A DNA stretch of 64,000 nt from Paraglaciecola sp. 20A4 (GTDB lineage Bacteria > Pseudomonadota > Gammaproteobacteria > Enterobacterales > Alteromonadaceae): assembly GCF_011378905.1 (NCBI RefSeq), contig NZ_WTPY01000007.1, positions 62,001-126,000 of the forward strand, given 5' to 3'. Numbering within the stretch: position 1 is the first letter of the stretch; each line of letters begins with the position of its first letter. Of the stretch, positions 26,476 through 35,606 are shown piece after piece. Under the pieces are notes generated by a model. That model made no database searches, was not told the origin of the DNA, and was given only the letters and a program-made list of their open reading frames with translations. The translations under genes were made by a program, and so were the position numbers.

Positions 26476-28730
26476 GTAATCATAAGCAAATAAAATCCGT
26501 TAGCCGTCGAGACTTTCTTCGTTATACCAGTGTCACCGGTGGTGTGTTTGTTCTAGGTGCTGTGCTACCTAGTTTCTCGCCTGTATGGGCAAATGCCGCT
26601 ACTGCAAATGATGCATCGAACACTCTTAACTTATTTGTCAGTATTGATGATGACAGTACGGTAAATATCGTGTGTCATCGAAGTGAAATGGGTCAGGGTG
26701 TACGCACCGGGATACCGCAGATTGTTGCCGATGAGTTGTGTGCTGACTGGTCAAAGGTAAATGTAGTACAAGGGCTAGCTGATGAAGCTTACGGTAGCCA
26801 AAATACCGATGGCTCACGCTCGATTCGCCGCTTTTATACTACCATGCGCGAAATGGGGGCCACTGCCAGAGCCATGCTTGAACAAGCCGCTGCACAAAAA
26901 TGGGCTGTGCCTGTCGCTGATGTATTCGCCGAAAACGGCATGATCGTACATAAAGCGTCAGGTAAGGCGTTGAGTTTTGGCGAACTTGCCAGTGCTGCAG
27001 GTCAGATCACACCGCCCGCCATAAAAGACTTAACCTTTAAATCCCCCGAGCAATTCAAGCTGATTGGTAAACCTGTTACCTCAGTGGATTTATCTGATGT
27101 ATTGACCGGTAACACCACGTTCGGACAAGACATAAAACTTGATGACATGCTTTACGCCAGTATTGAGCGCTGTCCAGTAGTTGGCGGCAGTGTTAAAACG
27201 TTTAATAAAGACGCGCCTTTAAAAGTGGCTAACGTTTTGGCCGTCGTGGAAATGCCTAAGCAGAGTTTACCTGTGCTATTTAAAAACCTTAATGGAGTAG
27301 CAGTATTAGCGAGTAACACCTGGTCTGCATTGCAAGGTCGACAGGCGTTAGATGTTTCATGGGATTTAGGCGCCAACCAAACCCATGATTCAGAAGCATA
27401 TCTAACTGAGCTCAAACAGCGGATAGTGACCAAGGGCAAACCATTTCGTCAAATCGGCGACGCTTACAAGGCGTATGAAAGTTCAGAACAATCGCTTGAA
27501 GCGACCTATACCTTACCTTATTTGGTCCATGCTCCAATGGAGCCACCTGCGGCTACAGCTGTTTTTAAAGACGGCTATTGTGAGGTGTGGGCATGTACTC
27601 AGACGCCACAATCAACGCAACAAAACGTTGCAGGAGCGCTGGGCATAGATAAAAGTAAAGTGAAGGTGAATGTAACGCTATTAGGAGGAGGATTTGGTCG
27701 TAAGTCTAAACCTGATTTTTCTGTAGAAGCGGCTGTATTAGCCCAGAAAACGGGTAAGCCAGTGAAAGTCGTTTGGAGTCGGGAAGACGAAATTCGCCAC
27801 GGTTATTATCACGCAATTAGTGCTCAGCATTTCCAAGCGGGTATAGATGCAAATAATAAGGTGACCAGTTGGCTACAACGTACTGCATTCCCTAGTATCA
27901 GTTGGACATTCACCGGCACCACCGATGAACCCCAGAATAATGAGTTGTCATTAGGTTTTGGCGATCTACCATTCGATATTGATAATTTGTCGTGTGAGAC
28001 ACACAAAGCGCCGGCTCATGTGCGTATTGGCTGGATGCGTTCAGTAAGTAACATTCAGCATGGATTTGCTATTGGTTCATTTGTGGATGAATTAGCAGAA
28101 AAAGTGGGTGTTAGCACCGCGCAAATGTGGCTTACGTTAATTGGTGATGACCGGATTGTAGACCCCAAACCTGAAGGTTTTGATTATGCCAATTATGGTG
28201 AACCCGATGGCGCCTTTCCCATTGAAACCAAACGTCTAAAAAATGTGTTGAATGAGTTAATGGGTAAATCTGGAGCTGATCAACCGACTGCCGATAATGA
28301 AGGGTGGGGAATAAGTGTGCATCGTAGTTTCGTGTCATACGTAGCTGTTGCAACTAAGGTTAAAGTAGAAAATAACAAAGTGAGTGTGCTTGAAATGCAT
28401 TCTGTTATTGATGCTGGCCGTGTTATTAATCCCGATCGGGTTAAATCCCAACAAGAAGGGGCGATGATATTTGGTTTATCTATAGCCTTAATGAGCGAGA
28501 TTACCCTAAAAGAAGGGGCAATTGAGCAGTCAAATTTCCATGATTATAACGTGTTGCGCATGCATCAAAGTCCAAAAATAGTGACGCATATTATTGAGTC
28601 TACTGAAGCTCCTGGAGGAGTGGGTGAGCCTGGCGTACCACCCGTTGCTGCATCGGTAGTTAATGCGATTTATCATGCATCTAAAACACGTATTCGAGCA
28701 TTACCAGTAAGTAAACACTTCACAGTGTGA
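26472..28730 (+). CDS. Molybdopterin-binding large subunit, isoquinoline 1-oxidoreductase-like
   Basis: 752 residues. The N-terminus carries a twin-arginine signal ([21 protein letters not shown]) cleaved near WANA. The xanthine dehydrogenase family hallmarks follow: [29 protein letters not shown] and, near the C-terminus, GGVGEPG with the presumed catalytic base Glu719. The order and the small-subunit partner match IorB-type enzymes, which hydroxylate N-heterocycles or oxidise aldehydes and need the cytosine-dinucleotide cofactor. The AYxCSFR loop of CO dehydrogenase was not found. No FAD subunit is encoded, so electrons probably go to a membrane cytochrome. The substrate is unknown. Confidence 0.92.
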   Translation: MSNHKQIKSVSRRDFLRYTSVTGGVFVLGAVLPSFSPVWANAATANDASNTLNLFVSIDDDSTVNIVCHRSEMGQGVRTGIPQIVADELCADWSKVNVVQGLADEAYGSQNTDGSRSIRRFYTTMREMGATARAMLEQAAAQKWAVPVADVFAENGMIVHKASGKALSFGELASAAGQITPPAIKDLTFKSPEQFKLIGKPVTSVDLSDVLTGNTTFGQDIKLDDMLYASIERCPVVGGSVKTFNKDAPLKVANVLAVVEMPKQSLPVLFKNLNGVAVLASNTWSALQGRQALDVSWDLGANQTHDSEAYLTELKQRIVTKGKPFRQIGDAYKAYESSEQSLEATYTLPYLVHAPMEPPAATAVFKDGYCEVWACTQTPQSTQQNVAGALGIDKSKVKVNVTLLGGGFGRKSKPDFSVEAAVLAQKTGKPVKVVWSREDEIRHGYYHAISAQHFQAGIDANNKVTSWLQRTAFPSISWTFTGTTDEPQNNELSLGFGDLPFDIDNLSCETHKAPAHVRIGWMRSVSNIQHGFAIGSFVDELAEKVGVSTAQMWLTLIGDDRIVDPKPEGFDYANYGEPDGAFPIETKRLKNVLNELMGKSGADQPTADNEGWGISVHRSFVSYVAVATKVKVENNKVSVLEMHSVIDAGRVINPDRVKSQQEGAMIFGLSIALMSEITLKEGAIEQSNFHDYNVLRMHQSPKIVTHIIESTEAPGGVGEPGVPPVAASVVNAIYHASKTRIRALPVSKHFTV

Positions 28731-28750
28731 AAATAGCGATACGATAAATG

Positions 28751-29251
28751 TCAAATAAACAACGTCATGGCGACATCTTGTGTTGCCATGACTTGGTGAA
28801 AATGCCCCTGGATTGCCATCAGTTTCTTGGTATTTTGTAGCATGAAAGGGCATAACGTAGAGTCTAGGGACTTACGCATTTTAATTAAATCAAACTCCAA
28901 TAGTACGTCTCCAGCCTTATAGGTTTGGCCGATACTAGCAACACGCTTAAATCCCTCTCCTAACATTGTGTGACTGTTCATGCCGAGCTGCATGTAAAAT
29001 CGAAGACCATTTGTTGCAGTAAGTGCAATGCAATGCCCTGTAACAGGCAACAGCGTCACTACGCCAGCATAAGGCGCACAAAGTTGATAACCCGCTGGCT
29101 CAATAGCCACCCCATCTCCATACATACCATGGGTAAACAATGCATTAGGCAAGTGCTCAATAGATACGACTTTGCCTGATAACGGACTATTGACCGGTAA
29201 GGCTTTCTGATAAGTCTTAGGTGCAGTGGATTTTACGATAGAGGTAAACAC
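28751..29251 (-). CDS. EIIA-Glc-like PTS domain protein lacking the phospho-histidine
   Basis: 166 residues from a GTG 5 nt past the upstream stop codon. The whole length matches the EIIA-Glc fold: NSPLSGKVVSIEHLP, GDGVAIEP, GEGFKRVASIGQTYKAGDVLLEFD. In true EIIA-Glc the two active-site histidines lie in a TNHAF-type and a FVHFG-type motif. Here the first remains (TGHCI, His73) but the phosphorylated one is replaced: YMQLG has Gln88 (codon CAG at 28988-28990 on the minus strand). The protein therefore should not accept phosphate in the normal way and may be a sensor or binding protein. It is cotranscribed with the ACT gene. Confidence 0.85.
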   Translation of the reverse strand: MFTSIVKSTAPKTYQKALPVNSPLSGKVVSIEHLPNALFTHGMYGDGVAIEPAGYQLCAPYAGVVTLLPVTGHCIALTATNGLRFYMQLGMNSHTMLGEGFKRVASIGQTYKAGDVLLEFDLIKMRKSLDSTLCPFMLQNTKKLMAIQGHFHQVMATQDVAMTLFI

Positions 29252-29256
29252 GTTGT

Positions 29257-29640
29257 TTACTCAGTGACTTTATAACCGTCGTTACGCAAAGCATTAACGG
29301 CGTTAAGTAAATCAGTCTGCTTGAGCAAAAAGTAATCCGTATCAAATGTAGACACCACGAAGATACTCACATTGGCTTTAGCAAAAACAGAGCCTAATCT
29401 GGCCATGATACCTACCATCGACAAGCTAAGGGGGCCCAAAACCTCCATTGCCCGCCAATTAGTATCGCTTGCTTCACTCTTAACGTGCACGTCATCTGGC
29501 ACTACAACGCTCAACTCGTCTTCTGTTTTACTAATAAAGAAAATAGGGGCTTGCAGTACTTCATTAGGGATAGGGGCATCATGTTCTAAGCTGTGTATAC
29601 AGAAATGTGTTGGATGCAGTGCTAACGTCTGTTTGGCCAT
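29257..29640 (-). CDS. ACT-domain protein (ACT_7 / CASTOR-like family)
   Basis: 127 residues. The C-terminal part has the ACT_7 signature of a two-ACT protein: VVPDDV, WRAMEVLGPLSLSMVGIMARLGSVFAKANVSIFVVSTFDTDYFLLKQTDL. The STxDTDY motif is typical. These domains bind amino acids as allosteric sensors; specific ligands for this bacterial group are not known to me. The stop codon lies 5 nt before the GTG of the EIIA-like gene, so the two form an operon. The 476-bp space upstream contains the DnaA-box cluster. Confidence 0.88.
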   Translation of the reverse strand: MAKQTLALHPTHFCIHSLEHDAPIPNEVLQAPIFFISKTEDELSVVVPDDVHVKSEASDTNWRAMEVLGPLSLSMVGIMARLGSVFAKANVSIFVVSTFDTDYFLLKQTDLLNAVNALRNDGYKVTE

Positions 29641-29784
29641 GAACTATCCGAATAATAAGAATTGAAGTGGTTATTCTGCTGGCTTTACTGAACAACGCAA
29701 GTACTTAAAGGTTATTATTTGGTTATATCTGCTAATTAAAGGGCGATTTGCAGGTGGTATGACCATGGTTATATATTCAACATT

Positions 29785-29915
29785 GATCGCTCGTTTGCTG
29801 ATCTAATAGCGAGATCGAATGATTTTTTTATTTGTTGCTTATTCACAAAGTTATGGGCTGTTATTCACATTCAGTGCCATTTATAGTGGTGTTATCCACT
29901 GAATCTGTGGATAAC
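29785..29915. promoter_or_regulatory. DnaA-box cluster with adjacent GATC sites and AT-rich tract
   Basis: Within 76 bp there are two exact DnaA boxes TTATTCACA on plus (29839-29847, 29861-29869), a near box TTATCCACT on plus (29892-29900) and an exact TTATCCACA on minus (29906-29914). The last two form a 9-bp inverted repeat (GTTATCCAC/GTGGATAAC). Just upstream lie three GATC sites within 32 bp (29785, 29800, 29813) and an AT-rich run (29818-29836). The arrangement is oriC-like in miniature, but the neighbouring genes are not those of a chromosomal origin. It could be a datA/DARS-like regulatory locus or a DnaA-controlled promoter. The sites are seen; their role is inferred. Confidence 0.65.
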
Positions 29916-30116
29916 CTTGTTGAGTTCTCTGTTTTTACGCTTTAATCGATTGATATGACTCACTATTTTAGGGTTGGTCGTAAATTGCACAGTTTACACA
30001 AGGAATCATTGATGTTGATAACTTGCAAGTCTCTATTAGTCGAAAACGGATAAATTATTTGTTTAATTGTTAAACGAAAGACGCCTGATCCAGGCCGATC
30101 GCATAATTAACCTCAG
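29916..30116. other. Rest of the intergenic region beside the DnaA boxes
   Basis: About 200 bp between the box cluster and the stop codon of the patatin-like gene. A weak DnaA-like TTTACACAA occurs near 29993 and two further GATC sites near 30087 and 30097. No gene seen. Confidence 0.4.
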
Positions 30117-31166
30117 TTAGGCAATTAATTTAATTTTCGACAGGTCCTGTTTTTCAACAAACTCACAGAAACTCGAGGCTAAATATTCAGTTTGTTTGAG
30201 TACTTGTTGCCAATAGGCTATACGTGAATCTGTTGTCATTTTAGTAAAGTCTTCGCGATCTGGAATTTTACCAAAGGGCAGGGAATCGATAAATGCATCC
30301 GAGGGAACCAACATAACGGTTTTATCGTAGTTTTTAGCATTCACTTGTCGTTTAAGAGATTTATCAAACCATCCTGCTTTAGGTTGTGCATTAAAATGTG
30401 GATATAAAGTGAGTCCAGGAGCATTTTTCAAAGCTATGTCGAAGTGGTAATCGATAATACCGCCATCACGATACATACCTGGTGGGGCACCTGGTATATT
30501 TTTAATGCCAAGCATGACCATGGGTATTGAGCCAGAGGCTAATAATGACTCTTTAATATTGTCTTTGGTTAAGGCTACTTGGTGGGTTAAAAATCCACTT
30601 TCATCCTCAATTTTCAGCGTGCTTAATGCATTTTGAAAGACAAAGCGCTCATATTGTTTTGTCAGTAACTTTCGATTGACTCTATTGAGTGCATAGCTTT
30701 TGACTAGGCCTGCAATTTGCAACGGCCTACGTTCCGATGCTACCAGCCCATTCGATTTAGCCACTAAAAAGTGTGCTCTAAATATCGGATTGTCGATCAC
30801 TTCCTGTGCGCCATTTTGATCAAAAACGCGATCAAGTAGTACGCGAGCACTATTACTGATATCAAGCGGGGTAACATCATCTTCATAAGATGTCTGCGAA
30901 TAATATTTTGCTAAACGACTGATTGCAGCGACTGGATCCTTTTGGGCAAAGCAAGCAGCACGGAACGCACCAGCAGATGACCCGATTAGGTTTAATGGTT
31001 CGTTGCGATCAGCAAAAAAATGGCCAAAAAGATACTTGTCTAAACCAAATAAACTAAACCATTTAGGACCGCCACTGGCGCCAAGAAATGAACCAAAAAT
31101 TTGTTGCTTGAAACCATCTTTCTCGATCAGCGCCAAGGCTGATTTTCCCGCATATATGTCTAACAT
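30117..31166 (-). CDS. Patatin-like phospholipase family protein
   Basis: 349 residues. The catalytic dyad of the patatin fold is present: the nucleophile elbow GSSAG with Ser64 and the DGG motif with Asp234 (MYRDGGIIDYHFD). An N-terminal GASGGPKW may provide the oxyanion hole. Patatin-like enzymes hydrolyse acyl esters of lipids; substrate and location are unknown. There is no signal peptide. The gene is monocistronic, and its stop faces the DnaA-box region. Confidence 0.9.
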   Translation of the reverse strand: MLDIYAGKSALALIEKDGFKQQIFGSFLGASGGPKWFSLFGLDKYLFGHFFADRNEPLNLIGSSAGAFRAACFAQKDPVAAISRLAKYYSQTSYEDDVTPLDISNSARVLLDRVFDQNGAQEVIDNPIFRAHFLVAKSNGLVASERRPLQIAGLVKSYALNRVNRKLLTKQYERFVFQNALSTLKIEDESGFLTHQVALTKDNIKESLLASGSIPMVMLGIKNIPGAPPGMYRDGGIIDYHFDIALKNAPGLTLYPHFNAQPKAGWFDKSLKRQVNAKNYDKTVMLVPSDAFIDSLPFGKIPDREDFTKMTTDSRIAYWQQVLKQTEYLASSFCEFVEKQDLSKIKLIA

Positions 31167-31609
31167 AAAGAAAACAAAATAATTATCTAACTGATAGATT
31201 AAGCTTACCGTAAAACGCTTTCGTAATGCTGAAAAAATTGTCGGCGGGTTGCGCCTTACTCGAAAAATACGCCATTAAACGTGTTCAATTAAAACACCGT
31301 GATACGAGAATTTATAATGGTTACTGAGCGTTGATTAAAGTTAAATTATGACAAAAAAGTAAAAACGACACATCGACAAGTCAACGATTTGCTCTTCAGG
31401 CTTATCCAATTCCAATGTGTGCCATTCAGATAGCTGCAGTGATGATAAAGATGCATATTTTGCTCTCTTGTCACATATATAAACCCTGATTTTACTCACC
31501 ATAATCTACTGTAGTGCTTACTCAAAGGTTAAAATAACGTCGGTTGCGGTGTATAAATGTGCAATTTGTGTATTAATTCAGCATCCAAGCTTCTTCCATA
31601 AAAAAGCGC
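31167..31609. other. Intergenic region upstream of tRNA-Val, no gene seen
   Basis: About 440 bp, AT-rich, with short inverted repeats but no recognisable gene or mobile-element end. Confidence 0.45.
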
Positions 31610-31645
31610 TTGCAGTCACCCATAAGCATCGTTATTATACGCGCC
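31610..31645 (+). promoter_or_regulatory. Promoter of tRNA-Val with GC-rich discriminator
   Basis: TTGCAG (31610-31615) and TATTAT (31633-31638) are separated by 17 bp. A GC-rich discriminator (ACGCGCCGC) follows, the pattern of stringently controlled stable-RNA promoters. The tRNA begins about 36 bp beyond the expected start site. Confidence 0.7.
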
Positions 31646-31680
31646 GCTTCGAGGGATTCCTCAGCGAAGTTCTATACAGT

Positions 31681-31757
31681 GCGTCCGTAGCTCAGTTGGT
31701 TAGAGCACTACCTTGACATGGTAGGGGTCGGTGATTCGAGTTCACTCGGACGCACCA
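31681..31757 (+). tRNA. tRNA-Val (anticodon GAC)
   Basis: A complete 77-nt cloverleaf: acceptor GCGTCCG/CGGACGC, D arm GCTC...GAGC, anticodon arm CTACC-TTGACAT-GGTAG with anticodon GAC at 31715-31717, T loop TTCGAGT, and an encoded ACCA end. It reads GUC/GUU codons. It stands alone. I found no direct repeat of its 3' end that would mark an integrated element. Confidence 0.97.
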
Positions 31758-32503
31758 CTTTCTAAAACATTCAGTCAGTTTGTATATTTTACAATATTCT
31801 CCCCTTCTTACATTTCTTCTTAGCTTTTAAGTCGTTTTATTCTTTTAAATACTATCGTTCGACTATGTTTTATCGCGTTTTAATTTGTGTGCTAACCACT
31901 TTATTTCAACTTTTTGCCATGGCTAGTTTATAAGTGCCTCCTTTAACCTCAGGTATTACTCATTTTATTAATTAGATTTGTTGATGGGGTTATAAAAAAG
32001 GTTGAAAATTTTTTAACGTTTTGATTTTAAGGTATTTAAAAGTTTATTTTGCGGTGTGTGATAATCAAATTTATGGGAAGAAAAAGCTACATATACTAAT
32101 GTTAAATGGTTAATTCAGTATGTTTTTAAATTTTATTTAGAATTTTTATCTAAATAACTGACTAAGTTTATTGCGCAAAATCGATTCTGCTCAATGTAAC
32201 TGTTTGTCATTTCTGACTTTGATAGATGGATGGTGTGCATTTTGCTACACCAGCAAAGCATCACATCTAAATCTGATATACGCTCGGCATTGCTTGCGAT
32301 TATATTAGGTGTGTTTTTTTGAAGAGAAATTTACAAACAGTAGGATCAGGTTAGAAATATTTGTTTCTGACTATTCAAATAATAAGAAGTAACAATAAGT
32401 GCTATATGTGGGTTTTAAGCCTATTTAAACTTAATTGTTGTCACATGGATGTTGTTTTGTCACGAGGTACCACAATTTATTTTTTATCGTCAAAGGAAAT
32501 AGC
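31758..32503. other. Long AT-rich leader region before the porin gene
   Basis: About 745 bp with no supported gene. It contains an imperfect hairpin TGGTGTGCA/TGCTACACCA (32231-32252) and an inverted repeat TATTTG/CAAATA (32358-32363, 32376-32381), candidate operator sites for the porin-BCCT unit. No T tract follows either, so they are not terminators. Confidence 0.45.
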
Positions 32504-33856
32504 ATGAGACTCACACAGTGTATTGGTCCTGCCCTATTATCAGGGGCAATAGCAAGCTCTTTCAGCGCGTCAGCTGTAGAGGTAAGCAAACAAGAACTTG
32601 CGACACTTAAAGCACAAATTTCTGCTTTGCAAGCTCGGCTCGAGCAACTTGAAAATCAATCTTTATCATCTACTAACGAGATTAAACAGCCTTTATCTTC
32701 TGATGTTGATACTACTCAGTCGGTTGATTTGGTCAAACAAGACAAAGCACTAGAATCTAATACTGTCGAAATTGCGACGGCTGAGGTCGAAAATCAAGAC
32801 GGGATCACCTTTGGTGGTGCCATAAGAACCAATTACAGTTATACATCCTACGATGACGGCAATAAAAACCGTGGCGGAGATTTCGATTTCGATATTTTCC
32901 GTATTAATATGAGTGGTGAAGTAGGTGGTATAACATTAAATAGCGAAATCCGCTTTTTTGATTATATGACGGCAGTAAAATATGCCTATGCTGGTTACCA
33001 ATTTAGCGAAAACTGGCAAGTCCAAGCGGGTATAACAAAAGTCCCTTTTGGTAATCAGGCCTATAACTCGCAAAATTACTTCTTCAGTACGAATTATTAT
33101 TTAGGCTTAGAAGACGACTTCGATTTAGGGGTGGTTTTCAAACGCAGTATTGCTGACAACTGGCAACTGGATGTCGGTTTTTTCAAAAATGATGAACTTG
33201 GCGGTGTAGATGGTTATGTAGATAATCGCTCAGACCGTTACTCATATGATATTGTTGGGATCAGATCTGAAGGGGATGGCATCTATGATGAGCCTATTGA
33301 AGGTCTTGGTGAATACAATACTTTAGCCGGCCGTTTCGCGTATCACTTCACGACGGGTGAAATAAAGACTGAAGTCGGTGTATCTGCTTTGCAAGGTGGT
33401 ATCCATAATGGCGAAAAGCGTGCCGGGGACTATCAAGCGTGGGCTCTACACACCAGCAGTCAATATCGCAATTGGCATCTTCAATTTCAGCATAGTCAGT
33501 ATGATTATGATATTGGTCAGGCAGACAGATTAGCGGTGGGGGCATACTCGTTTTATGACTCAATCGCAGCGGATGCTAAGTCAACGACATTGAATGTCGC
33601 ATATGATATGGCGGTCGATTTTGGTCCTGTTACGGATTTGCAATTCTATAACAACTTTGGATTGGTTTATGACAAGTCGGATGACTCTGAAAATACTATG
33701 ATGAATGTATTGGGTATGTCAGTCGCTGCCGGTGGGTTATTCACCTATTTCGATTTTGTACACGCGAAAAATCAACCATTTATAGGTGGCAGTGCCGCTG
33801 GCGATAGTGATGAAACAGAGCAACGTTTTAATATTAATATTGGTTATTATTTCTAA
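32504..33856 (+). CDS. Outer-membrane porin with N-terminal coiled coil
   Basis: 450 residues from the ATG at 32504, preceded by AAAGGA; the frame is open upstream to 32435 without one. A signal peptide ends at SASA. Residues about 27-47 form a coiled coil (ELATLKAQISALQARLEQLENQ), a feature of DcaP-type and related trimeric porins. The rest alternates as a beta barrel (FGGAIRTNYSYTSYDDG ... RFNINIGYYF with the terminal Phe). The BCCT transporter gene follows 51 bp later on the same strand, suggesting that the porin admits its substrate. The specific solute is unknown. Confidence 0.85.
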   Translation: MRLTQCIGPALLSGAIASSFSASAVEVSKQELATLKAQISALQARLEQLENQSLSSTNEIKQPLSSDVDTTQSVDLVKQDKALESNTVEIATAEVENQDGITFGGAIRTNYSYTSYDDGNKNRGGDFDFDIFRINMSGEVGGITLNSEIRFFDYMTAVKYAYAGYQFSENWQVQAGITKVPFGNQAYNSQNYFFSTNYYLGLEDDFDLGVVFKRSIADNWQLDVGFFKNDELGGVDGYVDNRSDRYSYDIVGIRSEGDGIYDEPIEGLGEYNTLAGRFAYHFTTGEIKTEVGVSALQGGIHNGEKRAGDYQAWALHTSSQYRNWHLQFQHSQYDYDIGQADRLAVGAYSFYDSIAADAKSTTLNVAYDMAVDFGPVTDLQFYNNFGLVYDKSDDSENTMMNVLGMSVAAGGLFTYFDFVHAKNQPFIGGSAAGDSDETEQRFNINIGYYF

Positions 33857-33907
33857 TGGTTTTAACAAACGCATATGTTTGTAGATGTTTTATAAAAGGA
33901 TATTTTG

Positions 33908-35533
33908 ATGAGTGAAAATAAAGATCCGATGATACCGGACGGAGAAGTCAACCCCATTGATACAGACTATCAAGTGGGACAAGACAATATAGTGGTGAAC
34001 GTAGGGCCATTTGGTTTAGATATACATAACCGAGTATTTGCCGTATCAGGCTTGTTGGTTATCGCCTTTGTTGCGCTGACGTTGATTTTTCAGGCTGAAG
34101 CAGAACCCTTTTTTGGTGATATCCGCAATTGGTTAACAGGGAACCTTGATGGTTTCTTTATGACTGCTGCGAATATTTTCGTTATTTTGTGTTTGGTGTT
34201 AGTTTTCTCTCCTTTAGGCCGCGTGCGCTTAGGCGGCACAGAAGCTAAGCCAGATTACACTTACGCAGGTTGGTTCTCGATGCTGTTTGCCGCGGGCATG
34301 GGTATTGGCTTGATGTATTACGGTGTGAGCGAGCCGTTAGGTCACTTCGGTACAGCCTTCGCTGGTCCGGTATTTGAAAATGGTGTGCGCACGGATTACG
34401 CACCTTTAGGTGGGGCGCTAGGAGATGCCGCAGGCGCAGAAAGTCTTGCTATGGCAGCGTCCATTTATCATTGGGCACTTCACCCTTGGGCTATTTACGC
34501 GATAATGGCGCTTGGCTTAGCGTTATTCTCGTTCAATAAAGGTTTGCCTTTAACCATACGTTCGGTTTTTTACCCGATTTTAGGTGAACGTGTATGGGGT
34601 TGGCCTGGGCATATCATTGATATTCTTGCTATTTTAGCCACGTTGTTTGGCTTAGCTACGTCATTAGGTTTAGGTGCTTCACAGGCAGCATCAGGCTTGC
34701 ATTCGGTATTTGGTATACCACTGGGTGAGACAACAGAAATACTGTTGGTGATGGGTATAACGGCGTTGGCTCTATTCTCAGTTATTGCGGGACTGGATGC
34801 TGGTGTGAAAAAACTATCGCAAATTAATATGTTTCTAGCTGTATTGCTTGTGGTCTTCGTACTCGTTGTTGGACCCACTATAGCCATCTTTACTGGCTTC
34901 TTCGACAATATAGTGTCTTATATTCGTTACTTGCCTGAGTTGGCTAATCCGGTTGGGCGTGAAGATACAGGCTTTGCCACAGGTTGGACTGCATTTTATT
35001 GGGCTTGGTGGATTTCCTGGAGTCCTTTTGTTGGTATGTTTATCGCCCGTGTCTCTCGTGGTCGTACAGTCCGTGAGTTTATTATTTCGGTGTTGTTAAT
35101 TCCCTCACTTGCTTGTGCATTCTGGATGACGGTCTTTGGTAGTACAGCGATTAAACAAGTTGTGGTTGATGGATATCAAACCGCGGTTAATGCGGAATTA
35201 CCGCTGCAATTGTTTGCCGTACTTGAAGGATTACCGTTAGCGAATATCACCTCGTTTATCGCCATTATATTGGTTGTTGTGTTCTTTGTTACCTCATCGG
35301 ACTCAGGATCTTTGGTAATTGACGTTATCTCTGCAGGCGGAAAAGTCGAATCACCTACGCCTCAGCGCGTGTTCTGGTGTGTATTCGAAGGCTTAGTGGC
35401 TATTTCGCTTATCCTTGGCGGCGGACTTATCGCATTACAAGCGATGGCGGTGTCCACGGGATTCCCGTTCACGATTGTATTGCTTATTGCCGCTTTCTCC
35501 ATGGTAAAAGGCTTGATGTCTGAACCACGTTAA
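33908..35533 (+). CDS. BCCT-family transporter (betaine/choline/carnitine type)
   Basis: 541 residues from the ATG at 33908, 7 nt after AAAGGA; a TTG directly upstream is not needed. About 12 membrane helices. The family motifs are clear: FAAGMGIGLMYYGVSEP in helix 3 and WAWWISWSPFVGMFIARVSRGRTVREF around helix 8, with WAWW being part of the aromatic substrate box. BCCT carriers take up quaternary amines such as glycine betaine, choline or carnitine, mostly with sodium or protons. Whether this one serves osmoprotection or catabolism cannot be read from the sequence. It is followed by a perfect palindrome and the DUF294 regulator gene. Confidence 0.93.
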   Translation: MSENKDPMIPDGEVNPIDTDYQVGQDNIVVNVGPFGLDIHNRVFAVSGLLVIAFVALTLIFQAEAEPFFGDIRNWLTGNLDGFFMTAANIFVILCLVLVFSPLGRVRLGGTEAKPDYTYAGWFSMLFAAGMGIGLMYYGVSEPLGHFGTAFAGPVFENGVRTDYAPLGGALGDAAGAESLAMAASIYHWALHPWAIYAIMALGLALFSFNKGLPLTIRSVFYPILGERVWGWPGHIIDILAILATLFGLATSLGLGASQAASGLHSVFGIPLGETTEILLVMGITALALFSVIAGLDAGVKKLSQINMFLAVLLVVFVLVVGPTIAIFTGFFDNIVSYIRYLPELANPVGREDTGFATGWTAFYWAWWISWSPFVGMFIARVSRGRTVREFIISVLLIPSLACAFWMTVFGSTAIKQVVVDGYQTAVNAELPLQLFAVLEGLPLANITSFIAIILVVVFFVTSSDSGSLVIDVISAGGKVESPTPQRVFWCVFEGLVAISLILGGGLIALQAMAVSTGFPFTIVLLIAAFSMVKGLMSEPR

Positions 35534-35552
35534 CCCATACGTTAGGTAATGC

Positions 35553-35587
35553 AAATCCAGCCATATGGCTGGATTTGTCATTTTTAC
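35553..35587 (+). terminator. Palindromic hairpin after the BCCT gene
   Basis: A 24-base perfect palindrome (35553-35576, AAATCCAGCC...GGCTGGATTT) lies 20 bp after the stop codon and is followed by a loose T-rich stretch. It probably attenuates or ends transcription before the DUF294 gene. Confidence 0.6.
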
Positions 35588-35606
35588 GTAACTCAGAGTG
35601 AATGAT

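Noticed and set aside
20940-28730. Aerobic CO dehydrogenase operon
   Set aside because: The Mo subunit has a Tat signal, no CO dehydrogenase active-site loop was found, and there is no FAD subunit; only the maturation genes resemble cox genes.
29785-29915. Main chromosomal origin oriC
   Set aside because: No dnaA, dnaN, gyrB, mnmG, rpmH or mioC genes are nearby; only the box pattern fits, so it is reported as a DnaA-box cluster of unknown role.
31681-31757. tRNA-Val as attachment site of an integrated element
   Set aside because: No integrase gene and no repeat of the tRNA 3' end were found in the window.
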